Assembly: GCF_000785105.2 (NCBI RefSeq)
Contig: NZ_CP018906.1
Location: 496,001 to 560,000 of the forward strand
DNA length: 64,000 bases
Direction of reading: 5' to 3'
Origin: Lentilactobacillus curieae
GTDB taxonomy: Bacteria; Bacillota; Bacilli; Lactobacillales; Lactobacillaceae
Shown here: piece after piece, positions 6,984-15,863 of the stretch
How positions within the stretch are numbered: position 1 is the first letter of the stretch
How the letters are laid out: each line of letters starts with the position of its first letter
Translations under genes and position numbers: made by a program
The notes under the pieces: generated by a model
Seen by the model: the letters and a program-made list of their open reading frames with translations, nothing else
Told to the model about the DNA's origin: nothing
Database searches by the model: none

Positions 6984-9761
6984 TTATTTTCCCAACGCCT
7001 TCTTGATTCCTGACAGTACAAACGTAGGAACCGCTGAAATGATAATGATTCCAGCATACAGAGGCATTGATAGTGGCGCTGTTCCCATCACTTCGTTGAA
7101 GAATGGTAACAAGGTCACCAACACAGATGAGGTTGCAGCGAACCCAACTGCTAGGGTCAACCGTGAATTAGAGAACGGATTCCTGTCAAACAGTGTATGG
7201 GCGCTTCTGGCATCGTACACGTGCCATAGCTGACCAAATACCAACACAAGAAAGGCAACAGTCTGTGACTCTGCCACAGAATAGCCACTACTTGCAGCCC
7301 AGATGAAGCCTAAGAATACTAGGCCACCCATGACAGATCCCCTTAGTAGCACTCGTCCTAGCATCCCATTTGCTAAGATTGACTGGCTGGTATCACGAGG
7401 AGCTTCTTTCATCATGTTAGCTTCTGCTTCATCATAGCCCAATGCGAATGAAGGCATTGAGTCACTAACCATGTTGACCCACAACACCATCAAGGCAGTC
7501 AAGGTTGGGGTAACTGCAGTAACTTCACCGATAGTAGTGTTGATTAACACCACCCCTAGTAACAGTGATAGAACTTCGGCCACATTCGTAGTCAACTCAT
7601 GGCGCATAAAATTCAGGATGTTACCAAAGATTGTCCGCCCAGATTCTACGGAAGCCTCAATCGTCGTGAATTTGTCATCCAATAAGATTAAATCTGCGGC
7701 ATCTTTCGTAACCTCAGTTCCATTGATTCCCATAGCAATTCCGATGTTTGCGGCTTTTAGTGCCGGAGCATCATTAATTCCATCTCCAGTCATCCCCACA
7801 ACTTGGCGGTGACGCTGAAGCTGCTTCACAATTCTTTGCTTATGCTCAGGTGAAACCCGAGCGTAAACTCTTGTATCCAAAACTTTTTCGCTCAACTGAT
7901 CATCAGTCATCTCTTCGATTTGGCTACCCACAATTGCTTCAGCACTGTCACTCTTAATAATTCCTAGTCGCTTAGCAATCGCTTTTGCCGTTGCAGCGTG
8001 GTCTCCGGTGATCATTACCACGTTAACAGAAGCCCCAGTCAGTTTACTGATGGCATCCTTAACCTCTTCACGTGGGGGATCAATGATTCCAGCAATTCCT
8101 AAGAAGCATAAATCCTGCTCTAGCTCCTCAGCCGTACCGTGATAAGCTTGCTCTTCAGTAACTTTTCTGTGGGTAATAGCGATAGTTCTCAATGCATCAT
8201 TAGCGAACTCCAGAATCGTTTGGTCAACTTCATCAGCGATTTGTGAATAGCTAACCTGTTCTCCGTTGACCAACGCACCAGTTGTCCTCACAGCTACCAC
8301 ATCAGGTGCGCCTTTAGTTAAACTGTAGTATTGATCATCTTCTTTGATAACCACCGTCATCATTTTTCTAGTACTATCAAACGGAATCACCCTAAGCACA
8401 TCAATATCCCGATTTTCTTCCTTCTCTAACAGATGATCTCTGGTAATCCCAGCTTTTTTGGCCATGACAACCAAAGAAACATCAGTAGGGTTACCAAACG
8501 GCCGCCAATTCTGGTTCTCGTCCGGCTTAACTTCCGCTTCATTATTCAAGGCAGCAATTTCAAAGAAACGGCGATAGTCCTTTTCATCAGCGACCTCGCA
8601 TTTATCATCAAGAATATCACCAAACGGAGTGTAGCCATTTCCTTCCACGTTGAATTTCTTGCGATTTGAATAAAATCTGGTTACCGTCATCTCATTCTTA
8701 GTTAAAGTTCCAGTTTTATCAGAAGCAATGTATGTTGTTGCCCCAAGGGTTTCCACACTGCTTAATGATTTGATCAGGCCTTTAGATTTAGCGAGCAACT
8801 TGGCGCCAATCGTCAACACGATTGAAAGTACCACAGGCATCGCATCTGGAATTGACGCCACGGCGATTGCGATTGCCGTTGAAGAGATTCCAGCAATGTC
8901 TGATACCGTGATTGTGCCAACGTTCATAAATTGCTTAGTTAATTCAAATCCAACGGTAAAGACAATTACTCCACCAGCAATCAACATTAACTTTTTACTT
9001 AAATCAGCCACCGACTTTTCAATTGGCGTCTTTTGGGTGTCTTCGTCATCCATTAAGTCAGCAATCTTACCAAGTTCCGTATCCATCCCGGTTGCAACGA
9101 TTACCCCGATACCATTTCCGTTTACTACCATCGATCCTGAAAATCCCATGTTAGTTCTGTCCGCTAAATCAGTATCTTCTGGCAAACTATCTGTAGTTTT
9201 GGTAATCGCATCGGATTCACCGGTTAATTGGGACTCGTCAACCTGTAATTCCGACGTCTTAAAGAAACGCATATCGCCTTCAATAAAGTCACCTGACTTA
9301 ACACTAACTATGTCTCCAGGAACTAGCTCGTCAGCTGCAACCGATGTCCACGTTCCATCTCTAAGCACATTTAAATGCGGTTGGCGCATATCACGCAGTG
9401 CATCCAGAGATTTTTGCGCACTCCTAGTCTGGTGGAAGGTTAGACCCCCGTTGATTAAAACGATGATAAAAATTGCGGCCGCTTCATATAGTGAGGCCAC
9501 TCCATGTTCAGAATTACCTGAATTAAACTCATAGATTGAGCTTAGAATTGCAATCGTGATTGCTACTAACAAGATAACAATCAGTGGTTCTTTAAAGCTT
9601 TCCAGAAACATGAGCCAAGCTGGCTTACTCTTTTTCTGGGTGATTTCGTTGGGACCGTAAGAATCAATTCGCTTACTTGCCTCAGCATTGCTTAGCCCCG
9701 ACGCTCGATCGGTGTTGAGCTTTGAAATTACTGAGTTTGCATCATTTGAATACCATGACAT
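6984..9761 (-). CDS. P2-type cation-transporting ATPase
   Basis: A 925-residue P-type ATPase of the P2 (Ca2+/Na+ pump) class. It has the cation ATPase N-terminus, TGES in the actuator domain, the phosphorylation motif DKTGTLTKNE (D348), KGAPD in the nucleotide domain, MITGDH, GDGINDAPALK, and C-terminal membrane helices with NVAEV and NMVSD. The TM4 motif is SIPDAMP where P2A calcium pumps have PEGLP, so the ion-binding glutamate is aspartate. The ATG at 9761 sits 8 bases from GGAG; the upstream in-frame GTG at 9770 overlaps that RBS. It acts at the plasma membrane. The ion (Ca2+, Mn2+ or Na+) is uncertain because of the altered motif. Confidence 0.85.
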   Translation of the reverse strand: MSWYSNDANSVISKLNTDRASGLSNAEASKRIDSYGPNEITQKKSKPAWLMFLESFKEPLIVILLVAITIAILSSIYEFNSGNSEHGVASLYEAAAIFIIVLINGGLTFHQTRSAQKSLDALRDMRQPHLNVLRDGTWTSVAADELVPGDIVSVKSGDFIEGDMRFFKTSELQVDESQLTGESDAITKTTDSLPEDTDLADRTNMGFSGSMVVNGNGIGVIVATGMDTELGKIADLMDDEDTQKTPIEKSVADLSKKLMLIAGGVIVFTVGFELTKQFMNVGTITVSDIAGISSTAIAIAVASIPDAMPVVLSIVLTIGAKLLAKSKGLIKSLSSVETLGATTYIASDKTGTLTKNEMTVTRFYSNRKKFNVEGNGYTPFGDILDDKCEVADEKDYRRFFEIAALNNEAEVKPDENQNWRPFGNPTDVSLVVMAKKAGITRDHLLEKEENRDIDVLRVIPFDSTRKMMTVVIKEDDQYYSLTKGAPDVVAVRTTGALVNGEQVSYSQIADEVDQTILEFANDALRTIAITHRKVTEEQAYHGTAEELEQDLCFLGIAGIIDPPREEVKDAISKLTGASVNVVMITGDHAATAKAIAKRLGIIKSDSAEAIVGSQIEEMTDDQLSEKVLDTRVYARVSPEHKQRIVKQLQRHRQVVGMTGDGINDAPALKAANIGIAMGINGTEVTKDAADLILLDDKFTTIEASVESGRTIFGNILNFMRHELTTNVAEVLSLLLGVVLINTTIGEVTAVTPTLTALMVLWVNMVSDSMPSFALGYDEAEANMMKEAPRDTSQSILANGMLGRVLLRGSVMGGLVFLGFIWAASSGYSVAESQTVAFLVLVFGQLWHVYDARSAHTLFDRNPFSNSRLTLAVGFAATSSVLVTLLPFFNEVMGTAPLSMPLYAGIIIISAVPTFVLSGIKKALGK

Positions 9762-9785
9762 GGTGCTCACTCCATTCGATAATTA

Positions 9786-9810
9786 TTTTGTTATTAAAAG
9801 TATAACAAAA
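9786..9810. promoter_or_regulatory. Perfect 9-bp inverted repeat at the ATPase promoter
   Basis: TTTTGTTAT (9786-9794) and ATAACAAAA (9802-9810) are perfect inverted arms with a 7-bp spacer. They overlap TATACT on the minus strand, a likely -10 for the ATPase gene. It resembles a repressor operator; the regulator is unknown. Confidence 0.55.
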
Positions 9811-9849
9811 ATAACGGAACGATTCACTAATTAACTACTGGGTGCCAAC

Positions 9850-9899
9850 AAAAAAATGGGTATCTAAGGCATTTATCATGCCTTAGGTACCCACTTTTT
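9850..9899. terminator. Terminator after the DedA gene
   Basis: AAAATGGGTA-CTAAGGCAT pairs with ATGCCTTAG-TACCCACTTTTT. T-runs occur on both strands. Confidence 0.85.
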
Positions 9900-10518
9900 A
9901 TTTAATCTTCGCTTTAGTTTTTGAGTATCGATAATAAAGAAATGCAGCAACTGCCACGACTGCAATTACTAAAATCACAACCAACCATTCATCGACAATT
10001 CCAAGAATGTGTTGCCATGCATGGCCAGCATAATGACCAACAATAATCAAAATTGTATTCCAAATTAAGGTTCCGAGAATTGTAAATAAGCTAAATTTTG
10101 CAAACGGATAATTCACCATGCCCGCTGGAATCGAAATTAAGCTCCTCACTACCGGCACACAACGGCCAAAGAAGATTGCTTTACCCCCGTATTCAGAGAA
10201 AAAGTTTCCTGCCTTGACGACATCACTGCCTTTTAACCTAAGCACTCGGCCGATTCTTCCGGACAGAACTTTTTCCAGTTGATGCACACTTAGGAGTTTT
10301 CCGACCCCAAACAAGACTAATGCACCAAGATACGCCCCGACTGTTGCAGCAATAATTGCACCAATAATGTTGATATCACTGGAAATCGTTAAGTAGCCAG
10401 CAAACACTAAAACTAATTCGGACGGGATTGGTGGAAAGATATTTTCAATGGCAATCAGGAAGGCAATTCCTAGATAGCCATACTGATTTACTAATTCGAT
10501 AATTTGAGTTTGGCTCAC
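9898..10518 (-). CDS. DedA-family membrane protein
   Basis: A 206-residue DedA/VTT-fold membrane protein. It shows the family motifs ENIFPPIPSELVL near the N-terminus, the GR.VPVVRSLISIPAGM signature and several hydrophobic helices. DedA proteins are thought to recycle or flip lipid carriers such as undecaprenyl phosphate or to maintain proton motive force. The GTG start at 10518 is preceded by GAGGGAG at the right spacing; the longer frame from 10575 has no support. It is monocistronic between a terminator and a divergent aldo-keto reductase. Confidence 0.87.
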   Translation of the reverse strand: MSQTQIIELVNQYGYLGIAFLIAIENIFPPIPSELVLVFAGYLTISSDINIIGAIIAATVGAYLGALVLFGVGKLLSVHQLEKVLSGRIGRVLRLKGSDVVKAGNFFSEYGGKAIFFGRCVPVVRSLISIPAGMVNYPFAKFSLFTILGTLIWNTILIIVGHYAGHAWQHILGIVDEWLVVILVIAVVAVAAFLYYRYSKTKAKIK

Positions 10519-10635
10519 GAAATAGTCTCCCTCTCTTGATTTGTTAAAAAAATTATAGCATAATCCCCTCAGCAATTTCTTAAACTAAGGTTTAACTGAA
10601 AGCGTTATAATGGAATTCAGAAAGGACTGATACAC

Positions 10636-11589
10636 TTGAAAACGATTAAACTTGGAAACACAAATTTTGAAGCATCCCAAGTCGCATTAGGCATTATGCG
10701 GATGGCCGGTATGGAAACTGGTAAGGCTGCTGATGCCATCAATGCTGCCGTAGATTCAGGTATCAATTACATTGACTCAGCCGATATTTACGGCGAAGGT
10801 CAATCAGAAACTAAGTTTAAAGAGGCACTAAAGCAAGCTAACGTTAGCCGTGACAAGCTTTTTATTCAATCAAAGGGTGGAATTGTTCTCGACCCTAAAC
10901 GTAGTCATGACGGCTTGGTATTCGGTGCTCGTTACGACTTTTCGAAGGAACATCTAATTGAATCAGTTGATGGGATCTTGGAACGAATGGGCCTTGATTA
11001 TCTGGACTCATTCCTACTTCACCGACCAGATCCACTGATGGAAGAGGATGAAGTAGCTGACGCCTTTGATACTTTACAACGTCAAGGTAAAGTCCGCCAC
11101 TTTGGGGTTTCAAACTTCAACCCTGAACAAGTTGAAATGGTTCAATCATGGGTTAACCAACGATTGATTATCAACCAACTTCAATTTAACGTAGTTCATT
11201 CTGGAATGGTTACTCGCGGAATGCACACTAACATGATCGATAACGGAAGTATTGATCATGATGGTGGAATTCTGGAATACTCGAGAAGAAAGCACATGAC
11301 GATTCAAGCATGGTCACCTTTCAACTATGGATTATTTGCAGGAATGTACATTAATGATCCTAAGTACCCTGAACTAAACGCCAAGTTGCAAGAACTTGCT
11401 GATAAGTACGGGGTATCAAAGAACGCCATTGCAACGGCATGGATTATGCGTCACCCAGCACACGTTCAGGTTCTTTTGGGAACGATGAATCCAGAGCACA
11501 TCAAGGATAGTGCTAAGGGTGCGGATGTTGAGCTGACAAAGCAGGAGTGGTATGACTTGTACTTTGCGGCAGGAAATGATTTGCCATAG
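10636..11589 (+). CDS. Aldo/keto reductase (YdhF-like)
   Basis: A 317-residue TIM-barrel NADPH oxidoreductase of the AKR superfamily. The catalytic tetrad can be placed: D47 and Y52 in INYIDSADIYGEG, K80 in FIQSKGG and H129 in FLLHRPDP. GKVRHFGVSNFN is the usual second signature. Its closest well-known relatives are the E. coli YdhF group, with undefined carbonyl substrates. It starts with TTG at 10636 after AAAGGA. It is a single-gene unit, followed by a family B stem-loop element. Confidence 0.85.
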   Translation: MKTIKLGNTNFEASQVALGIMRMAGMETGKAADAINAAVDSGINYIDSADIYGEGQSETKFKEALKQANVSRDKLFIQSKGGIVLDPKRSHDGLVFGARYDFSKEHLIESVDGILERMGLDYLDSFLLHRPDPLMEEDEVADAFDTLQRQGKVRHFGVSNFNPEQVEMVQSWVNQRLIINQLQFNVVHSGMVTRGMHTNMIDNGSIDHDGGILEYSRRKHMTIQAWSPFNYGLFAGMYINDPKYPELNAKLQELADKYGVSKNAIATAWIMRHPAHVQVLLGTMNPEHIKDSAKGADVELTKQEWYDLYFAAGNDLP

Positions 11590-11594
11590 AAAAC

Positions 11595-11729
11595 AGAGTG
11601 CTGAACCCAGCGGGAGTTTACGAGCACTAAGGCGCAAATTTTTGGGCGAGCAAACGAAGTGCGCGGACAAAAATTTGTGCTTAGGAGAGTGAACTGCTGG
11701 GTGAAGCCGTTCTACTAGAGTGCTGAACT
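11595..11729 (-). repeat. Dispersed stem-loop element, family B, copy 1
   Basis: About 135 bp flanked by AGAGTGCTGAAC at both ends. Inside are nested complementary arms (CCCAGC/GCTGGG, GTTTAC/GTGAAC, CACTAAG with CTTAG, AAATTTTT/AAAAATTT) around a conserved central stretch GCGAGCAAACGAAGTGC. Related copies lie at 20262-20396 and 55650-55780 in the opposite orientation. Confidence 0.75.
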
Positions 11730-11775
11730 AAACGGTATTCATCGATCATTTTCTTAATATTTTGAATTTAGTAAA

Positions 11776-11822
11776 CAACGCCCATCAGATTGAACATCAG
11801 TCTGGTGGGCGTTATTTTATTT
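11776..11822 (+). terminator. Hairpin terminator downstream of the aldo/keto reductase region
   Basis: AACGCCCATCAGA pairs with TCTGGTGGGCGTT and is followed by ATTTTATTTT on the plus strand. Confidence 0.65.
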
Positions 11823-11859
11823 TAAATGACGTAAAAATCTTAATGAACAGTCATCCCCA

Positions 11860-13200
11860 TTAATTCAACGGCTTTTGCGACCTCACAATTTCCGCCGGCC
11901 ACAACATTAGTAAATATCCATGACCTTCCTGATCAAATGCTAAGCTCTCACACTCACGCCTAGATGTTAACGCTGTGTAGTGAATATCTGATGGCTTAAA
12001 ACTACCATCTCGAACCTGCTGAGCCGGAATTGAAGTCAAAATATCATCAGTGACGTAGTAAATTCGGTCGTTTGCAGGGTTATAACTTATACCCTGATTG
12101 GGCGAGCCACCCCGATTTTTCATGTATGATGGAGCCGCTTGAAATTGGATGTTATTTTTATCTAACCGGCCATAGAAAAACATATAACCCATTCCAATTT
12201 TTCTACCCCAGTAAGCATTCCCCGCTTTATCAAACGTCAAAGTGTGTAACTGCAGATTTCCATCAGTCCCATTATGCATCTGAAAATTGTACTGTCTAAT
12301 TGGGTTTAAAGACTGTGCATCCATTTCAACAACTTCATTATTTTGGTCCCTCGTTGCCAAATCAGTCAGCGTATTATCCTGAACAATATATAGATGCCGA
12401 TTTTGCGGATTAAACGCAAGCGTTTCGCCATGACCGATATCAATTTGTGGGCTCAATTGCGCAGCACTAGCAACCTTTGCGTACTCCAGTAAAGCGTGAT
12501 TTTTATCTTGGAATTTTTTCAAATTATCATTCTGGTTTTTAAGTCGTAATTTCAATTTAGAACTGCTTTTCTGTACTAGCTTCCCCTTAGTTATCCTTAT
12601 TTCTTGCTTATCCGTCTTGATTCTATCTGCCACATCTGAATACTGCTGATTATGAGCAATGCCGTCTTTCGTGTATGGATTGTAGTAATTAAATGCCCGC
12701 CATAAAATCATCGGGTCTGACTCAGTTCCCAGCTTTTTTAGTTTAGAAAGTTGGTATTTAATAATTACCCCTAAATTTGTTTCACTTCCGTTTGACTCTG
12801 CAAAATAGATATTCCCTGAATCATCCATCGTTACGTTTTGAAAGTTTCCATGCTGATAGCTGGTAACGTTGAATCCATCTGGTAAATATAAATCTGTTTT
12901 AAAGGAATTGCTACTGGTGCTGTCAGCGGTTGTTTGATAATTATTTATCGGGGCTGCTTCATTGAAATCCAACTCTTTTTCAATATATTTCCGATCCATA
13001 TTGCCCTTTGCAGTAAGGTTATCAACCGCATTCAAACTATTCTTTGTGTAGTCCTTCAGGACATTGCCTGCATTCACCACTGGAATGTTTTTGGTACTAC
13101 TACTAGGAACGTCTAAAACATCAGCTTGGGCAACTTCCACTGCCCCACCAACTGCAACAAATGTTGCCAGCATCAATAAAGTTGTCTTTAATTTAGTCAT
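11860..13200 (-). CDS. Secreted protein of unknown function, beta-propeller-like
   Basis: A 446-residue protein with a signal peptide (MTKLKTTLLMLATFVAVGG, cleavage near AQA-D). The middle and C-terminal parts contain recurring short blocks such as NVTMDDSGNIYFAES, LAFNPQNRHLYIVQD, TLTFDKAGNAYWG and ISYNPANDRIYYVTD. This is the pattern of propeller blades, but no catalytic motif is recognised. A charged coiled-coil-like stretch lies at about 195-245. There is no LPXTG motif. Its start codon overlaps the stop region of the upstream secreted gene by 8 bases, so translation is probably coupled and the two proteins may act together at the cell surface. A specific function cannot be given. Confidence 0.75.
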   Translation of the reverse strand: MTKLKTTLLMLATFVAVGGAVEVAQADVLDVPSSSTKNIPVVNAGNVLKDYTKNSLNAVDNLTAKGNMDRKYIEKELDFNEAAPINNYQTTADSTSSNSFKTDLYLPDGFNVTSYQHGNFQNVTMDDSGNIYFAESNGSETNLGVIIKYQLSKLKKLGTESDPMILWRAFNYYNPYTKDGIAHNQQYSDVADRIKTDKQEIRITKGKLVQKSSSKLKLRLKNQNDNLKKFQDKNHALLEYAKVASAAQLSPQIDIGHGETLAFNPQNRHLYIVQDNTLTDLATRDQNNEVVEMDAQSLNPIRQYNFQMHNGTDGNLQLHTLTFDKAGNAYWGRKIGMGYMFFYGRLDKNNIQFQAAPSYMKNRGGSPNQGISYNPANDRIYYVTDDILTSIPAQQVRDGSFKPSDIHYTALTSRRECESLAFDQEGHGYLLMLWPAEIVRSQKPLN

Positions 13201-14800
13201 TTATGTCACCTCGACTGGTCTGTAATTGAACTGGAACGTTTATCGAATCACCAAACTTAGCACTTGCTAACCTATCAGCGTCGGCATCAGAAATTTGCTC
13301 TCCGTTACCAATTTGGTACCCAGTGCCATCCAGAATTGCAATTGCTTGGTGAATAATGGCTAACCGATCTGCGGGTAGCAATTGCAGCTTACCGTTATTG
13401 ATTGCTCCCAAGGTACTTCCCTTTTTAGCGGGATTATCGGAATCTGTATTTACATAATCAAAGCTCCGGACTACATTTTTGTTATCACCACTTACAAGGT
13501 TAATTCGCACAGCGTTATCCGCAATCTTGTTAGTTTTAGAGCTGGCTGAGACATACACCTGGCCACCAAAATTACCATTAGCAATCTGCTGGTACTGACT
13601 ATCAGTTAACTTAATCTGGTACGTTGACGCTTTAAACTTATCGTCTAATTGCGATTGAATCTGTTTTCTTTCATCTGCACCTAAACTGCCAACCTTCGTT
13701 CCCCTTTGTGCTTCCTTTCTTGCAAAATCAACGTACCCAATCACAGAATCATTTGGATCCATAACGTTGATTCTAATTGCATCATCACCAATCTTAATCG
13801 TTGGCAAGGCAGTTAATGCAGCCTTACCACCAAAGGTTGCCTGAGCCAAAAAGCCACCCTTACTTGAAGTAATCGCATCCAAAGTGTAGCCTGTGCCAGA
13901 TAATGATGCCCTGACTGCGTCCTGAATTTTCTTTTGATCCGTAGCCTTCAAAAGCCAGACGGGCGTTCCATCATTTAGATAACTGATTCCCAAAGTTTGG
14001 CCGCTCTGAGCCCCAGGCTTCTGGTAGTCGAAATACTTAATCAGATGACCAGCACTGTTTAAAATATCAATTCTAACAGTGTCATCACTAACCTTGGGCT
14101 CCGCTTCAACAAGTCCTTTCAGTTCAATCCAACCGTTAGCCCTTGTGTCTTTTGCATCAGTATTCTTAACGTGCACCCAAGTATCTCCTTCACGGGTTCG
14201 TTCCCCGATTTTATCAATTCTAAATGTTGAGTCTTGATACGAAATTAATGAGTTCACTGTTCTACCAGCACCCAAAACCGTATTCATTGGTTGTATATAT
14301 GTAGAATTTTTGCCATCATTTACCAGTCCAAAGGTTGCCAACTTAAACGTTTTGGTGATCAAACTCTCTGGAACTGAGCTTTCCTTAAAAGTGATAAATT
14401 GCTTAACTCCACCGCTCAATCTTTTAGGTTGCTTGCCTCCATAAATCCAACCCTGATATCGATTATCGAAGGACCGTACCCAGTAGAATCTTTTCCCATT
14501 TGCTTCTTTAGCAACTTTTAGAGCAACAAAGTTATCCTTTGAATTGGTACTTTTTGCCAATCTTTTCAATTGGGATTTGGTCAAGATTATCTGCCTAGAA
14601 CCACTTGTTTGGGGATCTCGATAAAGAGCAAACTTCCCAGTAAACGTAACGTTAGGCCTAGAATTTCCAGTTAATGAACTTACCTTTACACTTTGAGGAT
14701 TATGGCTGGCAGTAGCTGTCGTCGATCCGGGTAAACACCCCAGTGCAATGCCTGTGAACACCGCAATTATTCCTAAACCAGTTGTGTGATGTAATTTCAA
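13193..14800 (-). CDS. Secreted surface protein with SH3-like wall-binding modules and three C-terminal repeats
   Basis: A 535-residue exported protein. A signal peptide (cleavage near TATA-S, about residue 31) is followed by two SH3/GW-like modules at about 50-125 (FYWVRSFDNRYQGWIYGG) and 150-232 (GDTWVHVKN, NGWIEL). Three tandem repeats of 80-100 residues follow (about 239-332, 339-420, 428-525), each opening with a TVRIDIL / AIRINVM / AVRINLV block, then a YFDY-like turn and AxFGG. The SH3-like modules suggest non-covalent cell-wall attachment; the repeats may bind a ligand. It starts with TTG at 14800 after GGAG. It is the first gene of the two-gene secreted operon; the function is unknown. 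Confidence 0.75.
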   Translation of the reverse strand: MKLHHTTGLGIIAVFTGIALGCLPGSTTATASHNPQSVKVSSLTGNSRPNVTFTGKFALYRDPQTSGSRQIILTKSQLKRLAKSTNSKDNFVALKVAKEANGKRFYWVRSFDNRYQGWIYGGKQPKRLSGGVKQFITFKESSVPESLITKTFKLATFGLVNDGKNSTYIQPMNTVLGAGRTVNSLISYQDSTFRIDKIGERTREGDTWVHVKNTDAKDTRANGWIELKGLVEAEPKVSDDTVRIDILNSAGHLIKYFDYQKPGAQSGQTLGISYLNDGTPVWLLKATDQKKIQDAVRASLSGTGYTLDAITSSKGGFLAQATFGGKAALTALPTIKIGDDAIRINVMDPNDSVIGYVDFARKEAQRGTKVGSLGADERKQIQSQLDDKFKASTYQIKLTDSQYQQIANGNFGGQVYVSASSKTNKIADNAVRINLVSGDNKNVVRSFDYVNTDSDNPAKKGSTLGAINNGKLQLLPADRLAIIHQAIAILDGTGYQIGNGEQISDADADRLASAKFGDSINVPVQLQTSRGDIND

Positions 14801-14882
14801 TCAGCTCATCTCCGTTTCACATAATTGTTTACAAACTGATTGTAACCTCGATTAGCAGCTGAAAATGTTGATTTACCAAAGG

Positions 14883-14925
14883 TTTACACACCCTTTACAT
14901 ACTTTTACAAAGGTACGGCTTTACT
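14883..14925 (+). promoter_or_regulatory. Pho-like direct repeats upstream of the nuclease gene
   Basis: TTTACA occurs at 14883, 14894 and 14904, with TTTACT at 14920. The 11- and 10-bp spacing of TTTACA units matches the PhoP box pattern of Firmicutes (TTWACA-N4/5-TTWACA). The orientation points to the nuclease gene. No PhoPR pair is in the window. Confidence 0.5.
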
Positions 14926-14983
14926 TGCCCGCACAAACGTTTGCTGTTATCGTTATTAGGTAAGTTATTAAAGGGGAATGACC

Positions 14984-15784
14984 ATGCCAAAAAGACGAAG
15001 ATACTACCACAAGCGCACAACCCAAAGCACAATTGCTGCCCTCGCATTGCTTCTTGTTATTTGGGTAGTCAACGGAATTTCTAAGGGAAATTTATTTGAA
15101 AACAATTCTCAAAATAATATCACCAATTCACGCACTGTTGCTAAATCGGATGAGCTATCAAATCTTGATTTTAAGTCTGGCGAATCCAGCGTAGTTTACA
15201 TAAATAATAACAAGGCGACACTAAACCCGGCAGATTGGAAAAGTAACCACGTCGAGTACCAAAACCTCGACCAGTACAACCGCACAAGCGGAGCTAATGT
15301 TGCCTACTTAGAAAACCACAACTTAGCTTCCGATAATAGTCGTGAGCGTCAATACGTCCGTCCAACTGCGTGGCATCAGAAATTTGTCGATGGAGAACCA
15401 ATCATCAACCGTGGCCATCTGATTGCCTACTCACTTTCGGGTGGAATTAATTCTGATGGTCGATACGTGGGGTCTGACGTGGGTGACCAAAATAACCCTA
15501 AGAACTTGTTTACCCAAACATCATTCTCAAATCAAAAAGTTCAAACAATTTATGAGCAAAAAGTTCGCCAAGCTCTTTATGACTACAAAAAGGTGATTTT
15601 TTATGCTAAGCCAATTTTCAAAGGTTCGGAATTGATGGCCCGCGGAATTCACCTGCAAGCAATCAGCACTGATAAAAGTTTAAACTTTAATGTTTATCTG
15701 TTTAACGTGCAACCGGGGGTTAAGTTTGATTATCAAAATGGCCGATCAACAATTGATCGAAACTTTGACGTTAAGGAGCCCTAA
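14984..15784 (+). CDS. Membrane-anchored DNA/RNA non-specific endonuclease (NucA/EndA type)
   Basis: A 266-residue beta-beta-alpha-metal nuclease. One N-terminal membrane helix (about 16-32) anchors it, so the catalytic domain faces outside. The signature is NRGHLIAY with general base H145; most relatives have DRGH, and the asparagine variant is known. The metal-binding asparagine is in the NPKNLFTQT stretch. Such enzymes degrade extracellular DNA for nutrition or serve competence-related uptake (pneumococcal EndA). The ATG at 14984 is preferred over the one at 14978 because AAGGGGA lies almost against the latter. Pho-like repeats upstream suggest phosphate scavenging as the role, which is inference. 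Confidence 0.88.
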   Translation: MPKRRRYYHKRTTQSTIAALALLLVIWVVNGISKGNLFENNSQNNITNSRTVAKSDELSNLDFKSGESSVVYINNNKATLNPADWKSNHVEYQNLDQYNRTSGANVAYLENHNLASDNSRERQYVRPTAWHQKFVDGEPIINRGHLIAYSLSGGINSDGRYVGSDVGDQNNPKNLFTQTSFSNQKVQTIYEQKVRQALYDYKKVIFYAKPIFKGSELMARGIHLQAISTDKSLNFNVYLFNVQPGVKFDYQNGRSTIDRNFDVKEP

Positions 15785-15810
15785 CAATTTCATTTAATCC
15801 ATTAAAAAAC

Positions 15811-15846
15811 AAAAAGCAGCTGCGATTAATTATCGCAGCTGTTTTT
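15811..15846. terminator. Bidirectional terminator after the nuclease gene
   Basis: AAAAAGCAGCTGCGAT pairs with ATCGCAGCTGTTTTT. Confidence 0.85.
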
Positions 15847-15863
15847 ATAACTTACCCACTGGT

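Noticed and set aside
8728-9534. A 268-codon open frame on the plus strand inside the ATPase gene
   Set aside because: It is antisense to a clear P-type ATPase, has no RBS and a composition typical of a mirror frame.
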